A stretch of 64,000 bases of DNA from Rouxiella badensis (GTDB taxonomy: Bacteria > Pseudomonadota > Gammaproteobacteria > Enterobacterales > Enterobacteriaceae): positions 4,650,001 to 4,714,000 of the forward strand of contig CP114060.1 of the NCBI GenBank assembly GCA_026967495.1, written 5' to 3'. A model generated the notes under the pieces. It had not been told where the DNA came from. It made no database searches and worked only from the letters and a program-made list of their open reading frames with translations. The first letter of the stretch is position 1. The number at the start of each line of letters is the position of its first letter. Below are positions 36,998 through 45,912 of the stretch, in pieces. A program made the translations under genes and the position numbers.

Positions 36998-37090
36998 ATG
37001 TTTTCATTCCCGACAACGGCCAGCGAAATCACGACTTCCGTTTTTTGCCTGGCTGTGGTGTTGAGCTTCCTGCATAGCTATCTGCTGTAA
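36998..37090 (+). CDS. Hypothetical 30-residue membrane peptide
   Basis: ATG 36998 is preceded by CTGAGG at 36986-36991 with good spacing. The 30 codons end at TAA and encode a polar N-terminus (MFSFPTTASEITTS) and one hydrophobic stretch (VFCLAVVLSFL) near the C-terminus, as in small stress-related membrane proteins. A strong terminator follows 28 bases later, so this looks like a tiny transcription unit. I do not recognise a homologue. It may still be chance. Confidence 0.4.
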   Translation: MFSFPTTASEITTSVFCLAVVLSFLHSYLL

Positions 37091-37118
37091 CCGCAGATTT
37101 CCTCGCCAAAATTCCCTT

Positions 37119-37153
37119 AAAAGAGCTTTTGTCTAAGGACAAAAGCTCTTTTT
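37119..37153 (+). terminator. Strong terminator after the 30-codon ORF
   Basis: Fifteen-base inverted repeat AAAAGAGCTTTTGTC with GACAAAAGCTCTTTT around TAAG, then T run. The symmetry makes it work in both directions. Confidence 0.9.
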
Positions 37154-37316
37154 GCTACATTTATAATACAATTATTTACCTTCCCCCCAGTATTCCCTAT
37201 AATTGAGAACGAGCGTTCACACTTTTTCTCTCAAGTTATCCTCTCGTTTTTAATTTAAAAAATGCATTGCGGGTTAATTTGAGAAAAAAGTTTACTTTTA
37301 CTTTTCAGGTGCCTCT

Positions 37317-37975
37317 ATGCATCCCGCTAACCAAACAAAAGACCAACGCGTTTGTGCCCGCAGGGACCAGATCGTCGCCGCTTCACGACTGTGTTTTCGT
37401 AAGCACGGATTCCACGGCGCAGGCATGGCGGAAATTGCCAAAATGTCGCAGCTTAGCGTGGGTCAAATCTACCGTTATTTCGTCAATAAAGACGCCATCA
37501 TTGAAGAAATTGTGCGACGTATCGTCTTCAAAAAAATACAAATAATGACCGGCGGTGCCCACAATCTGAAACAGATGGCCAGTAATCTGGCGTATCGGGT
37601 GATTGGCGTACAAAATATTGATCACAGTAAAATTGACTGCCCTGAACTCAGTCCAGAACAGAATGAAATTGACCATGCGCTGATGCTGGAAGTGACTGCC
37701 GAAGCGACGCGTAACCCGGTGGTTGAGAAAATCCTTCGCGACGCTGAATCCAAGCTGTTTAACGAAGCTAAAGCGATGATGACCCCTACTACCCCGACAT
37801 GCCGGAAAAAGAGCTGACTGCGCGTCTGGAAATGATGGCCGTGATGTGTGAAGGCACCGCATTCCGTCGTTTGACGCAGGCGCATGCCGATCCAGAAACA
37901 CTTAAAACTATTTATAACCAAGTCTTTTTAAAAGTCTTTAGTGACTCGACTCCCTCCCACACTCCGGAAAATTAA
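37317..37975 (+). CDS. TetR family transcriptional regulator (one-base frameshift)
   Basis: N-terminal helix-turn-helix (about residues 16-60, GMAEIAKMSQLSVGQIYRYF) and a C-terminal ligand domain. The frame breaks at C4 (37783-37786); with C5 the reading goes on as YYPDMPEKELTARLEMMAVM to the stop at 37973-37975. The stop overlaps the ATG of the efflux pump gene by one base, so it is the local repressor of that pump. About 219 residues when repaired. Confidence 0.85.
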
Positions 37976-39173
37976 TGAACGACCATTTAGTACAAAAACG
38001 CCTCGGCTATGCCCTGGTATTGGGTTCGCTTGCCGCACTTGGCCCCCTCTGCACCGATCTCTATCTTCCCGCCTTGCCTACTCTGGCAGCAGAACTGGAA
38101 ACCAACACCGCCACTAGCCAGCTCAGTCTGACCGCCGGTCTGTTGGGTCTCGGTGCCGGACAACTGATCTTCGGGCCGCTGAGTGACCGCTTTGGCCGCA
38201 TGCGCCCTCTGCTACTCTCACTGCTCCTGCTGCTGGCCGCTTCCGTAGGGTGCGCACTGGCGACCAATATCGATCAATTGATCGTTGCCCGACTGCTGCA
38301 GGGCATCGCTGGAGCGGGGGTGCCGTACTGTCTCGAGCCGTAGCGCGTGACTTGTACAGTGGACACGACCTGACTAAATTCTTTGCACTCCTGATGCTGG
38401 TCAACGGCCTTGCGCCGATTATTGCGCCCGTTCTCGGCGGCGGACTGCTGACTTTCCTCAGCTGGCGTGGAATTTTCGGAGCCATCGCGACGATCTCCAT
38501 CCTGCTGTTTGTCTTATCCTCCGTGAAACTGCATGAAACCCTGCCTGCGGAACGTCGCTCGACGGGTGGCGCAGTGGCGATGATAAAGTCAGTGGGCAAA
38601 CTGCTTCATGAGCGTCAATTCATGGGGCTTTGCCTGACGCAGGGCTTTATCATGGCCGGAATGTTTGCCTACATTGGCGCGTCACCCTTCGTCTTGCAGC
38701 AGATTTACCACCTCAGTCCGGTGACCTTCAGCCTGTGCTTTGCCCTTAACGGCATGGGTCTGGTGTTTGCAGCGCAGATCTCATCCCGCCTTGCGGTGAT
38801 GTGGGGCGAGCTGATGATGGTCAAGATTGGCCTGACAATTGCGGCAATTGCCTCGGTGATACTGGTGGTAGCAGGCGCGATGCATGCACCGCTGGCTGTG
38901 CTGCTGGTGCCGCTGTTCTTCTCGATTATCAATATCGGGATTATCGGTCCTAATGCGGGGTCGCTGGCGATGCAGAGTCAGGGAAGAAATGCAGGCAGCG
39001 CCTCAGCCTTGCTGGGTGTCTGCATGTTTGCGCTCGGGGCAACGGCCGTGCCATTAACCGGTATTGGCGGCACCTCGGCGCTCTCAATGGGGCTGACTAT
39101 CTGTGGCTGTTTCTTTATTGCCATCCTGATATTCCTCACCCTTGCCCGCCCTACCTTCGCCAAAAAATCCTGA
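37975..39173 (+). CDS. Bcr/CflA-type MFS multidrug efflux transporter (one-base frameshift)
   Basis: About 400 residues, 12 membrane helices, with the MFS loop FGPLSDRFGRMRPLL and the drug:H+ antiporter motif C region QGIAGAGGAVLSRAVARD. The frame breaks at G5 (38316-38320); G6 restores that stretch. Coupled by TAATG to the TetR regulator. Substrates unknown; Bcr relatives export bicyclomycin, chloramphenicol and others. Confidence 0.88.
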
Positions 39174-39203
39174 CCGTTGTTTGCTGTATCTCTAACGACA
39201 GGC

Positions 39204-39230
39204 AAAAAAAACCCGCATCTGCGGGTTTTT
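39204..39230. terminator. Bidirectional terminator between the efflux gene and cspE
   Basis: Eight-base stem 39210-39217 with 39220-39227, flanked by A8 and T5. It serves the pump gene on plus and cspE on minus. Confidence 0.9.
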
Positions 39231-39246
39231 CAGAAATCGGCTAGAG

Positions 39247-39456
39247 TTAGATAGCGATAACGTTAGCAGCCGACGGGCCTTTGGCGCCATTGGTGATTTC
39301 GAACTCTACACGTTGGCCTTCAGCAAGGGTCTTGAAACCGTTGCTTGAAATAGCAGAGAAATGAACGAAAACATCTTTGCTGCCATCTTCAGGGGTAATG
39401 AAACCAAAACCTTTTGATTCATTGAACCACTTAACGCTACCTTTAATCTTAGACAT
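39247..39456 (-). CDS. cspE: Cold-shock-like protein CspE
   Basis: 69-residue RNA chaperone, single OB fold with RNP1 KGFGFITPE and RNP2 VFVHFSAI. The start at 39456 (MSKIKGSVKWFNESK) follows AAGG and gives the E. coli CspE length; a longer in-frame reading from 39501 is not family-like. In E. coli cspE is also close to crcB. Confidence 0.95.
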   Translation of the reverse strand: MSKIKGSVKWFNESKGFGFITPEDGSKDVFVHFSAISSNGFKTLAEGQRVEFEITNGAKGPSAANVIAI

Positions 39457-39631
39457 CAAACTTACCTTTACGTGATTTGTAAGACACAAAAAGTGTGTCA
39501 ATTACAGTACAGCAATAGATTCAGCTTTTGTCCAGAAATCCGATTGCAATAAGCGATAAAGCTCTCACTCTTCGACTTACTGCAACCGTTCATACTGCTT
39601 AATGCCAATTTTTCCGATTCAACGAAGGCGA

Positions 39632-40393
39632 TTAGAAGAAAGAATCGTCGTCGTCATCGTCATTGCCACCACCAAAGAAGCTGTCGTCTGAATCATTCAG
39701 GAAGCCCGAATAGGTGTTGTCATTGCTGTTATTGTTGTCGTTGTACACCGGGTTGTCCCAGGCGTTGTCACCGCTCAGCAGCGGATCGGTAGACGGATTG
39801 AAATTCTCCGTAACCTGATTATTTTCAACAACATTGACGATTTCTTCAGGACGGCTCTGGTGGAACATACCGGTCAGCATATCGGCCAACACAACGCCAC
39901 CCGCGACGCCCGCAGCCGTTTTCAGTGCGCCACCGATAAAGCCAGAACCGATTGGCGCAGCGGCCGCTGTCGGCGGAGCCTGCTGGTAAGCCGGCTGTGC
40001 CGGTGCCGCATTATTGCCCCAGCCGTTATTTTGCTGGGTACCCGGAATCGGGCCGCTGCCTGAGGACTGCTGATTCTGCGGCTGACCGCCGCCGCCGAAC
40101 AAGCCAGCCAGGAAGCCGGTGCTTTGCGGTTTGCTGTTTTGAGCCTGGGTCTGCAGCTGGTTTTGCAACTGAGCAACCTGCTGCTGCAGATCCTGAACCT
40201 GCGCATTCAATCGCTTCAGTGCGGCCTCTTGAATGATCATGGCCTGCGCCATGTAGTAAGGCACGGAAGGCTGCTTGCTCACGTAGGACTGTATGAGGCG
40301 CTCGGCTTCAGCGTCACGTGGTGCAGTATTGGACTCAGCCTGTTGTAAACGGCTAAAAAGACCTTCAATCAAACGCTGTTCTTCGGATTGCAT
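39632..40393 (-). CDS. DUF2076 protein
   Basis: 253 residues, function unknown. Order: an N-terminal helix pair MQSEEQRLIEGLFSRLQQAE, a coiled-coil-like stretch rich in Gln (VQDLQQQVAQLQNQL), a low-complexity Gln/Pro/Gly/Ala linker, a Gly/Ala-rich hydrophobic helix near residues 150-175 (GGALKTAAGVAGGVVLADML), and an Asn/Asp-rich tail ending in a run of Asp and SFF. The hydrophobic helix suggests membrane contact. Stands alone upstream of cspE on the same strand. Confidence 0.85.
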   Translation of the reverse strand: MQSEEQRLIEGLFSRLQQAESNTAPRDAEAERLIQSYVSKQPSVPYYMAQAMIIQEAALKRLNAQVQDLQQQVAQLQNQLQTQAQNSKPQSTGFLAGLFGGGGQPQNQQSSGSGPIPGTQQNNGWGNNAAPAQPAYQQAPPTAAAAPIGSGFIGGALKTAAGVAGGVVLADMLTGMFHQSRPEEIVNVVENNQVTENFNPSTDPLLSGDNAWDNPVYNDNNNSNDNTYSGFLNDSDDSFFGGGNDDDDDDSFF

Positions 40394-40526
40394 GGGATCA
40401 CCCTATCACTGTTTATTCTGGCCATGCGAAAGCATGGCCAAGTTGACTACTCACACTAATACAATTAGTTTCATCTATGAATTAACTGAGTGTCAACAAA
40501 TGTGACGGGCGTAAAGTTGTGTACGC

Positions 40527-41654
40527 TTATTTCTTCGGCTGCCAGCTGAAGATGAAATCTTTGTCCGGTAACTGAGTGTAATTACGGATGATTTCGTGAT
40601 ACGTCTTCGCCGGATCCAAATTTTTAAACTGCTGCGGATAAATAAATTTCGCCAAATATTCCATGCCGACGATGTTGTACGGGTGGTTGTAGAACTGGTG
40701 GTAAACCGCATAGACGCGCTGGTCCATCACGGCAGGCACCTGTGCCACACCGGTGCGGGAGGTCAGCACCTTGGCTTCTTTATCTACGTCAGCCTGGTTA
40801 GCTGATAAACCGAAAGGCATCATGGTGGTCTGCCCTTTGCCCGGATGGATTGAACCGGTAAAGATGTAGACATCAGGCTTCATGCTAATGACTTTTTCGA
40901 GCGAAACTTCACCCGACGCGCCCGGCAGCAGCTCGGAGCCGATATTTTTGGCGCCTACGGCCTCAATCAGCTTGCCCCAGCCCTCTTCACCGTGAGTGAA
41001 GCAGCAGGAGTCGCTACGACCGGCCAGCGGTTCAATAAACACGTTTGGACGATTCTTGATGGACGCAATTTCGTCCTGAATGTGTTGATAATGCTGACGA
41101 TAGAAAGCGGTATAGGCCTGCGCGTTCTTCTCCTGATTCAGCACTTTACCCAGCAGGTCGATACTTGGCGCCGTATCTTTCGCCGGGTTGATATCGTAAT
41201 CCACGAAGACGATGGGAATATGCAGCTGATTCAGTCTGTCGATAACGCCGCCCTGTTGCAGTGACTGTTTGGCACGCAGCTGCGCTATCATCAAATCAGG
41301 TTTTTTAGCGATAACGGTTTCCAGATCAACCTGGCCTTTGTCGCTGAATCCCATGTCGAGGATTTTGGTCGATTCTGGCCATTTGCCTTTCAGCATGTCC
41401 CAGGTACCGGAGTCGGTGTTTTTAAGCAGGTTATTCCAGGCCACTACGCGCTTGAAAGGATCGCTTTTATCCAACACAGCCAGAGACAGAATGTCACGGC
41501 CGTCCTGAATGATGATGCGCTCAGGCTCTTTATTAATGGTCAGCTTCTGTCCGGCAAGGTCGGTGACCGTCAGCGGATAAGTCGTTGCGAAAGTCGCAAA
41601 AGAGGCCGCCATCAGGCCGGCAACGGAAAGCACGCGCGTCGTTTTTTTCAGCAT
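40527..41654 (-). CDS. Iron-siderophore/heme-type ABC substrate-binding protein (class III)
   Basis: 375 residues: signal peptide (MLKKTTRVLSVAGLMAASFATFA), then a two-lobed class III binding protein of the FhuD/BtuF/FepB kind with the lobe-start motif PERIIIQDG and linker-helix layout. At the N-terminal TYPLTVTDLAGQ block it resembles Fe(III)-siderophore binders. A Fur-box-like site lies just upstream. No permease or ATPase is next to it. CCFTHGEEGWGKL carries a Cys pair that could matter for the ligand. Ligand unknown. Confidence 0.85.
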   Translation of the reverse strand: MLKKTTRVLSVAGLMAASFATFATTYPLTVTDLAGQKLTINKEPERIIIQDGRDILSLAVLDKSDPFKRVVAWNNLLKNTDSGTWDMLKGKWPESTKILDMGFSDKGQVDLETVIAKKPDLMIAQLRAKQSLQQGGVIDRLNQLHIPIVFVDYDINPAKDTAPSIDLLGKVLNQEKNAQAYTAFYRQHYQHIQDEIASIKNRPNVFIEPLAGRSDSCCFTHGEEGWGKLIEAVGAKNIGSELLPGASGEVSLEKVISMKPDVYIFTGSIHPGKGQTTMMPFGLSANQADVDKEAKVLTSRTGVAQVPAVMDQRVYAVYHQFYNHPYNIVGMEYLAKFIYPQQFKNLDPAKTYHEIIRNYTQLPDKDFIFSWQPKK

Positions 41655-41689
41655 TTTTGCATCCAGGAAAATGATTTATAAATATGAAT

Positions 41690-41708
41690 GATTCTAATAA
41701 CCATTATC
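41690..41708 (-). promoter_or_regulatory. Fur box upstream of the iron-binding protein gene
   Basis: On the minus strand GATAATGGTTATTAGAATC matches 14 of 19 positions of GATAATGATAATCATTATC. It is 36 bases before the start codon, where a Fur-repressed promoter would lie. Confidence 0.65.
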
Positions 41709-41845
41709 AAATCAGGTTCAAATAATAAACATTTAGCGGATTGGCGGGCAACGTTTTTACCTGTAGAACAGAGTTTTAACTATGTCTAAATATGAATATC
41801 ACGTCGGGTAAGTGAAAAGTTCAGGATTAACAGGCGCAGACAGCA

Positions 41846-41870
41846 GCTGCCCGACAAAGCGCCGGGCAGC
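41846..41870. terminator. GC-rich hairpin after the S9 peptidase gene
   Basis: Eight-base stem GCTGCCCG (41846-41853) with CGGGCAGC (41863-41870), extendable through AACAGG/CCTGTT. No T run on either strand, so it is a weak terminator or a 3'-end stabiliser. Confidence 0.4.
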
Positions 41871-41883
41871 CTGTTGCTAAGGT

Positions 41884-43971
41884 TTATTTTTCAGCAAGAT
41901 ACTTCCATAAGAACTCACTCACCATCGCTCGCTTAAAGGCATTTTGCGCCTTATCGGCCGCTGCGCTGTGACCGCCCTCGGTGTTTTCATAGAAATAGAC
42001 GTTCTCAATGCCCAGCTGCTGCATTTTGGCCGCCATTTTTCGGGCATGACCTGGACCGACTCTGTCGTCGCTGGTTGCGGTAGTAAACAGCACCGGCGGA
42101 TAGGTTTTTAACGGGTCGATATTCTGATACGGCGAAAAAGCCTGGATGAACGCCCACTCCTCGGGCTTCTGCGGGTCACCGTATTCGGCAATCCACGACG
42201 CACCGGCGGAAATACGCGTGTAGCGCTGCATGTCGAGCAGCGGCACCTCACACACAATCGCGCCAAACAGCTCAGGATAACGAGTCAACATATTGCCGAC
42301 CAGCAGGCCGCCGTTACTGCCACCCTGCGCGGCAAGATGCGCCGGAGAGGTAATTTTACGGGCGATCAGGTCCTTCGCCACCGACGAGAAGTCTTCGTAG
42401 GCGCGCAGGCGTTTGTCCTTGAGCGCCGCCTGGTGCCAGCGTGGGCCGTATTCTCCCCCGCCGCGAATGTTGGCAATCACCATGACCCCGCCGCGCTCGA
42501 GCCATGCAGGCCCCGTAACCCCGAGATAGTAGGGATCCAGCGATATCTGGAAACCGCCGTAACCGTAAAGCAGGGTCGGATTACTGCCGTCGAGTTCGAT
42601 ATCTTTAGCCGATATCATAAAGTACGGCACGCGTGTTCCGTCGTCCGAGGTCACGAAATGTTGCGCCACCTGATAATGCTCGGCGTCAAAGTGGCTCGGA
42701 GCCTGTTTGATTATCTCGGAGGAAGTCTGCTCGTCGCCCAGCACGCCGTAATACAACGAGGTCGGTTGCAGAAAACCCGTGACAGTCATGAAGAATTCAT
42801 TGGTTTCGTCGTCGATGCCCGAGGCACTTATCTTGCTCAACTCGGGCGCATCGCCTAGTCCCTGACGCGTCCACAGCCCGCCTTCTGGCTTCAACACTTC
42901 GAGGCGATTCACTACGTCGTCCATGATGCTCAGGATCAGGTAATCACGGGTCATCGAGTAGTTGTCCAGCGTGGTCGTTTCCGCAGGACTAAACAGGGTC
43001 TTGAACTGACGCTCACCCGCCATAAAGGCCCTGAAGTCAGTCACCAACAGCGCACCGGTAGGATAGGTTTGCCCCGCCACGTGCCAGTCGCTTGATAAAG
43101 AAATCAGCAGCCATTCACGCCAAGTGCTGAACCTTGCGTCCTGCGGTAAATCAATCTGCAACAGACCGTTATCGTTATCGTTATCCAGCAGAAAAACTTC
43201 GCGGTGGTAAAAATCGATCACCCTCCCCACAAAACTGCGTTCAAACCCGCGGGTATCGTCGTGAAAGACCATCACCGACATATCCGTCGGCTCGGCGGAA
43301 AATTGCGTCTGCGCCTCCTCAAGCGGCGTACCGCGCTGCCAAATTTTGGCAATACGCGGATACCCCGAGGTAGTCATTGAGTCGGGGCCAAAGTCGGTGG
43401 CCACCAGCAATCGGTCTTTGTCTATCCAGGTCAGGCGGCTCTTGGCGGTAGGCAGGTTAAAGCCATCTTCGACAAACGACAGCGTGGTTAAGTCAAACTC
43501 GCGCACGGAAGAGGCGTCGCCGCCGTCGGGCGAAAGGTGCACCAGCCCACGCTGGAAATCGGGCGCCAGCGCCTGAATACCGTGATAAACCCAGGGGACG
43601 TTTTCTGCCGCACCGAGCGCGTCAACGTCGAGAACCGTTTCCCATTCTGGGGTGTCGCTGCGATAAGATTCAAAGCTGGTGCGTCTCAGCAGGCCACGCG
43701 GGTTCTTTTCATCCTGCCAGAAATTATAAAAATGCGGGCCGCGTTTAACCACCATCGGGATCTGTGTTGTCGCGTTCAGGCAGTCAAACACGTCGCTGCG
43801 AATCTGCTCAAAACGATCGCTTTCGGCGAATTCGCGACGGGTCTGTTTGCTCTGTTGCACTGCCCACTCGACGGCGACTTCCCCTTTTATCTCTTCCAGC
43901 CAGACAAAATCGTCAACCGGTTCGGACTGAGGTGTGGAGGTTCCAGATACCATATAAGCTTGCTCCTGCAT
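41884..43971 (-). CDS. Prolyl-oligopeptidase (S9) family serine peptidase
   Basis: 695 residues with an N-terminal beta-propeller and a C-terminal alpha/beta-hydrolase domain. Catalytic residues are visible: Ser552 in GGSNGG, Asp636 in TSDDRVGPGH and His668 in NTEGGHSAA. No signal peptide, so cytosolic. Such enzymes cut short peptides after Pro or basic residues. The ATG at 43971 is followed by a second one six codons later (MVSGTSTPQ). Single gene; specificity unknown. Confidence 0.9.
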   Translation of the reverse strand: MQEQAYMVSGTSTPQSEPVDDFVWLEEIKGEVAVEWAVQQSKQTRREFAESDRFEQIRSDVFDCLNATTQIPMVVKRGPHFYNFWQDEKNPRGLLRRTSFESYRSDTPEWETVLDVDALGAAENVPWVYHGIQALAPDFQRGLVHLSPDGGDASSVREFDLTTLSFVEDGFNLPTAKSRLTWIDKDRLLVATDFGPDSMTTSGYPRIAKIWQRGTPLEEAQTQFSAEPTDMSVMVFHDDTRGFERSFVGRVIDFYHREVFLLDNDNDNGLLQIDLPQDARFSTWREWLLISLSSDWHVAGQTYPTGALLVTDFRAFMAGERQFKTLFSPAETTTLDNYSMTRDYLILSIMDDVVNRLEVLKPEGGLWTRQGLGDAPELSKISASGIDDETNEFFMTVTGFLQPTSLYYGVLGDEQTSSEIIKQAPSHFDAEHYQVAQHFVTSDDGTRVPYFMISAKDIELDGSNPTLLYGYGGFQISLDPYYLGVTGPAWLERGGVMVIANIRGGGEYGPRWHQAALKDKRLRAYEDFSSVAKDLIARKITSPAHLAAQGGSNGGLLVGNMLTRYPELFGAIVCEVPLLDMQRYTRISAGASWIAEYGDPQKPEEWAFIQAFSPYQNIDPLKTYPPVLFTTATSDDRVGPGHARKMAAKMQQLGIENVYFYENTEGGHSAAADKAQNAFKRAMVSEFLWKYLAEK

Positions 43972-44021
43972 GTTCTGAGCGGCACAAATTTACCGCTCAA
44001 CGGTTAATTTTTTCGAGCTGT

Positions 44022-45035
44022 TTATTTCAACAGAATGCCCTGAATCAGGTTTGCCTTTACGAGCGTAACCTGCGGGATCCCAAGCGCCTGCATAAACCCT
44101 TCGACCAGCAGCAGATTGGTAACGTCCGTGGCGCGATAATCGCCCGGCAGCTGGGCATCGGTTTGATTAATCTTCACCTGCGCGACACGGTCGAGATCTG
44201 CGGCGGTGTATTGATTGTTCAGCGGATGAAGCTGCTCTTTGATTGAATAGCCGTGCACGCCGCCGATACCCACTACTTTTCTGCTTTTTGCCGCCTGTTT
44301 GATTTCAGCCGGAACGTGGGTGCGAGCATAGAAATTAACGAAACGGAGGATCTCACCGGCTAGCGACCCGATTGGATTTGGCGAATTCACCTGAGTGAGA
44401 TTTTTGTTCATCATCACCTCAATAACCATATCCTTGAGGCTCACCGACGCCAGTTTGCCCTCATAGATCTCCGGCGTTTTGAAGCCATCAATCCTGTCAT
44501 AGGTGGTCATTTGCATCGACCCACCGCCAATGTCCCAGACCAGCAGGTCGGAGTCTTTTAGCTTGGGATCGTTCAGCGCGGCCTTGGCCGAGATAAAGCC
44601 CAACTCGGCCTCTTGTTTCTGAGTAATGATCCTAATCGTGACGTGCGCCTGCTGATTAAACTGTCTGATAACCTGCTGCCCATTGCTCGCGGCTCTAAAT
44701 ACCGCCGTCGCGACGCCGGTAATGCGCTTCGGGTGGAATTTCTCGGCCTGACTGACCAACGCTTTCAGCGTGGTCATGCCCTGCTGCTGAATCGCCGGAC
44801 TGAGCTGAGTATTGCCAGACTCGGCGAGATCTTCGTTAAAACCAATCGGCCTTTCCTGCGAGAACAGTACCTTGCCCAGCGTTCTATTGCAGACATTGAC
44901 TTCGCTGACCTGAATCTTGGTCGTACCCGACCCCATATCGATACCGGCGCGCACTTCGGTGCAGTTTTTTGCCGATGCCTGCATGGCAAATCCCAGACAA
45001 AGGAGTGCGGTGACGGTGTTCATCCATTTATTCAT
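44022..45035 (-). CDS. Exported Ppx/GppA-family phosphatase-like protein
   Basis: 337 residues from ATG 45035. An apparent signal peptide (MNKWMNTVTALLCLGFAMQASA) precedes a Ppx/GppA fold: phosphate-1 loop AGIDMGSGTTKIQ, the VATAVFRAASNG block, and phosphate-2 loop LLVWDIGGGSMQM. Ppx and GppA are cytosolic and larger (about 500 residues), so an exported, short version is unusual. Its substrate (polyphosphate, ppGpp or other) is unknown. A longer in-frame reading to 45092 exists but would spoil the signal peptide. Confidence 0.85.
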   Translation of the reverse strand: MNKWMNTVTALLCLGFAMQASAKNCTEVRAGIDMGSGTTKIQVSEVNVCNRTLGKVLFSQERPIGFNEDLAESGNTQLSPAIQQQGMTTLKALVSQAEKFHPKRITGVATAVFRAASNGQQVIRQFNQQAHVTIRIITQKQEAELGFISAKAALNDPKLKDSDLLVWDIGGGSMQMTTYDRIDGFKTPEIYEGKLASVSLKDMVIEVMMNKNLTQVNSPNPIGSLAGEILRFVNFYARTHVPAEIKQAAKSRKVVGIGGVHGYSIKEQLHPLNNQYTAADLDRVAQVKINQTDAQLPGDYRATDVTNLLLVEGFMQALGIPQVTLVKANLIQGILLK

Positions 45036-45129
45036 CAGTATCCAGCCCTGAAATAATCTGCAAAGAAAAGTGAATAATAGACATAACGTCATTAGGTTGA
45101 TGATTTCAAGCGGAATATGACATTTATGG

Positions 45130-45795
45130 CTAACTCATCAACCCCGCGCCAACGTTAATCGACAGCCCTAAAATGGCCAGGTTGAAAATAAATGACAATA
45201 CCGCCTGCAGCAGGGTTATTTTCCTCACCGTGGTGTTGCCGGTCCCGACGTCCGCCGTCTGCGCCGCTACCGCAAGGGTGAAAGAGTAATAGGCAAAGTC
45301 CCAGTAGCCGGGCTGCGGGATTTTATCCGGAAACAACAACACCTTTTCGTCACCGTCGCTGTGCAGGTAGTGCATGTGGGCGTAGTGCATGGTGAACGAC
45401 GTCGGCAGTAAGAACCATGAAACTACCAGCGTCGCGGCAGTCAGGGCAATGTGCAGAATTTTGTCTACCCCGTGAAGATTCTTGACCGCCCCCAGCTCAA
45501 AAAGAATCGCCAGAATGCTGACCAGACAGGTGACGCAGACCAGCGCCAGCACCGTTTTGGCACTTTCGTCCTGCTGACGTGCAATACGCGCTATCCCTTT
45601 GGGTGCCGTTCTTAGCATCATCCACCACAGGAAAAACAGATACACCCACGCCAGTACGTTCCAGCTAATCAGCAATCGTTGAAGCAGTGGCTGGTTCGAG
45701 GGTAAGGCGAAAAAGCTCAAAATGCCCAGCAGCAGCGCAGCTAGCAGCCTGGGACGGCTTTGATAGTAATGCTTGAAGGGACGTAATAGATTCAT
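45130..45795 (-). CDS. DUF1345 membrane protein
   Basis: 221 residues, about five membrane helices, with the family motif HYAHMHY followed by GYWDFAYYSFTLAVAAQTADV. Function unknown. It follows the OTU-like gene and precedes the exported Ppx-like gene, all on the minus strand. Confidence 0.9.
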   Translation of the reverse strand: MNLLRPFKHYYQSRPRLLAALLLGILSFFALPSNQPLLQRLLISWNVLAWVYLFFLWWMMLRTAPKGIARIARQQDESAKTVLALVCVTCLVSILAILFELGAVKNLHGVDKILHIALTAATLVVSWFLLPTSFTMHYAHMHYLHSDGDEKVLLFPDKIPQPGYWDFAYYSFTLAVAAQTADVGTGNTTVRKITLLQAVLSFIFNLAILGLSINVGAGLMS

Positions 45796-45879
45796 TTTCC
45801 GCCAGTTGTTAGTGAGACAGGGATGAGTTAACTGTAGACGGCAATGGGTAAAATTGAACGGCTGAAAGATTCTGATTTT

Positions 45880-45899
45880 AAGGCCACCGAAGTGGCCTT
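45880..45899. terminator. Hairpin downstream of the OTU-like gene
   Basis: Perfect eight-base stem AAGGCCAC (45880-45887) with GTGGCCTT (45892-45899), CGAA loop, 14 bases past the repaired stop. T run is poor, so termination is uncertain. Confidence 0.45.
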
Positions 45900-45912
45900 G
45901 GCTCTTGGCAGG

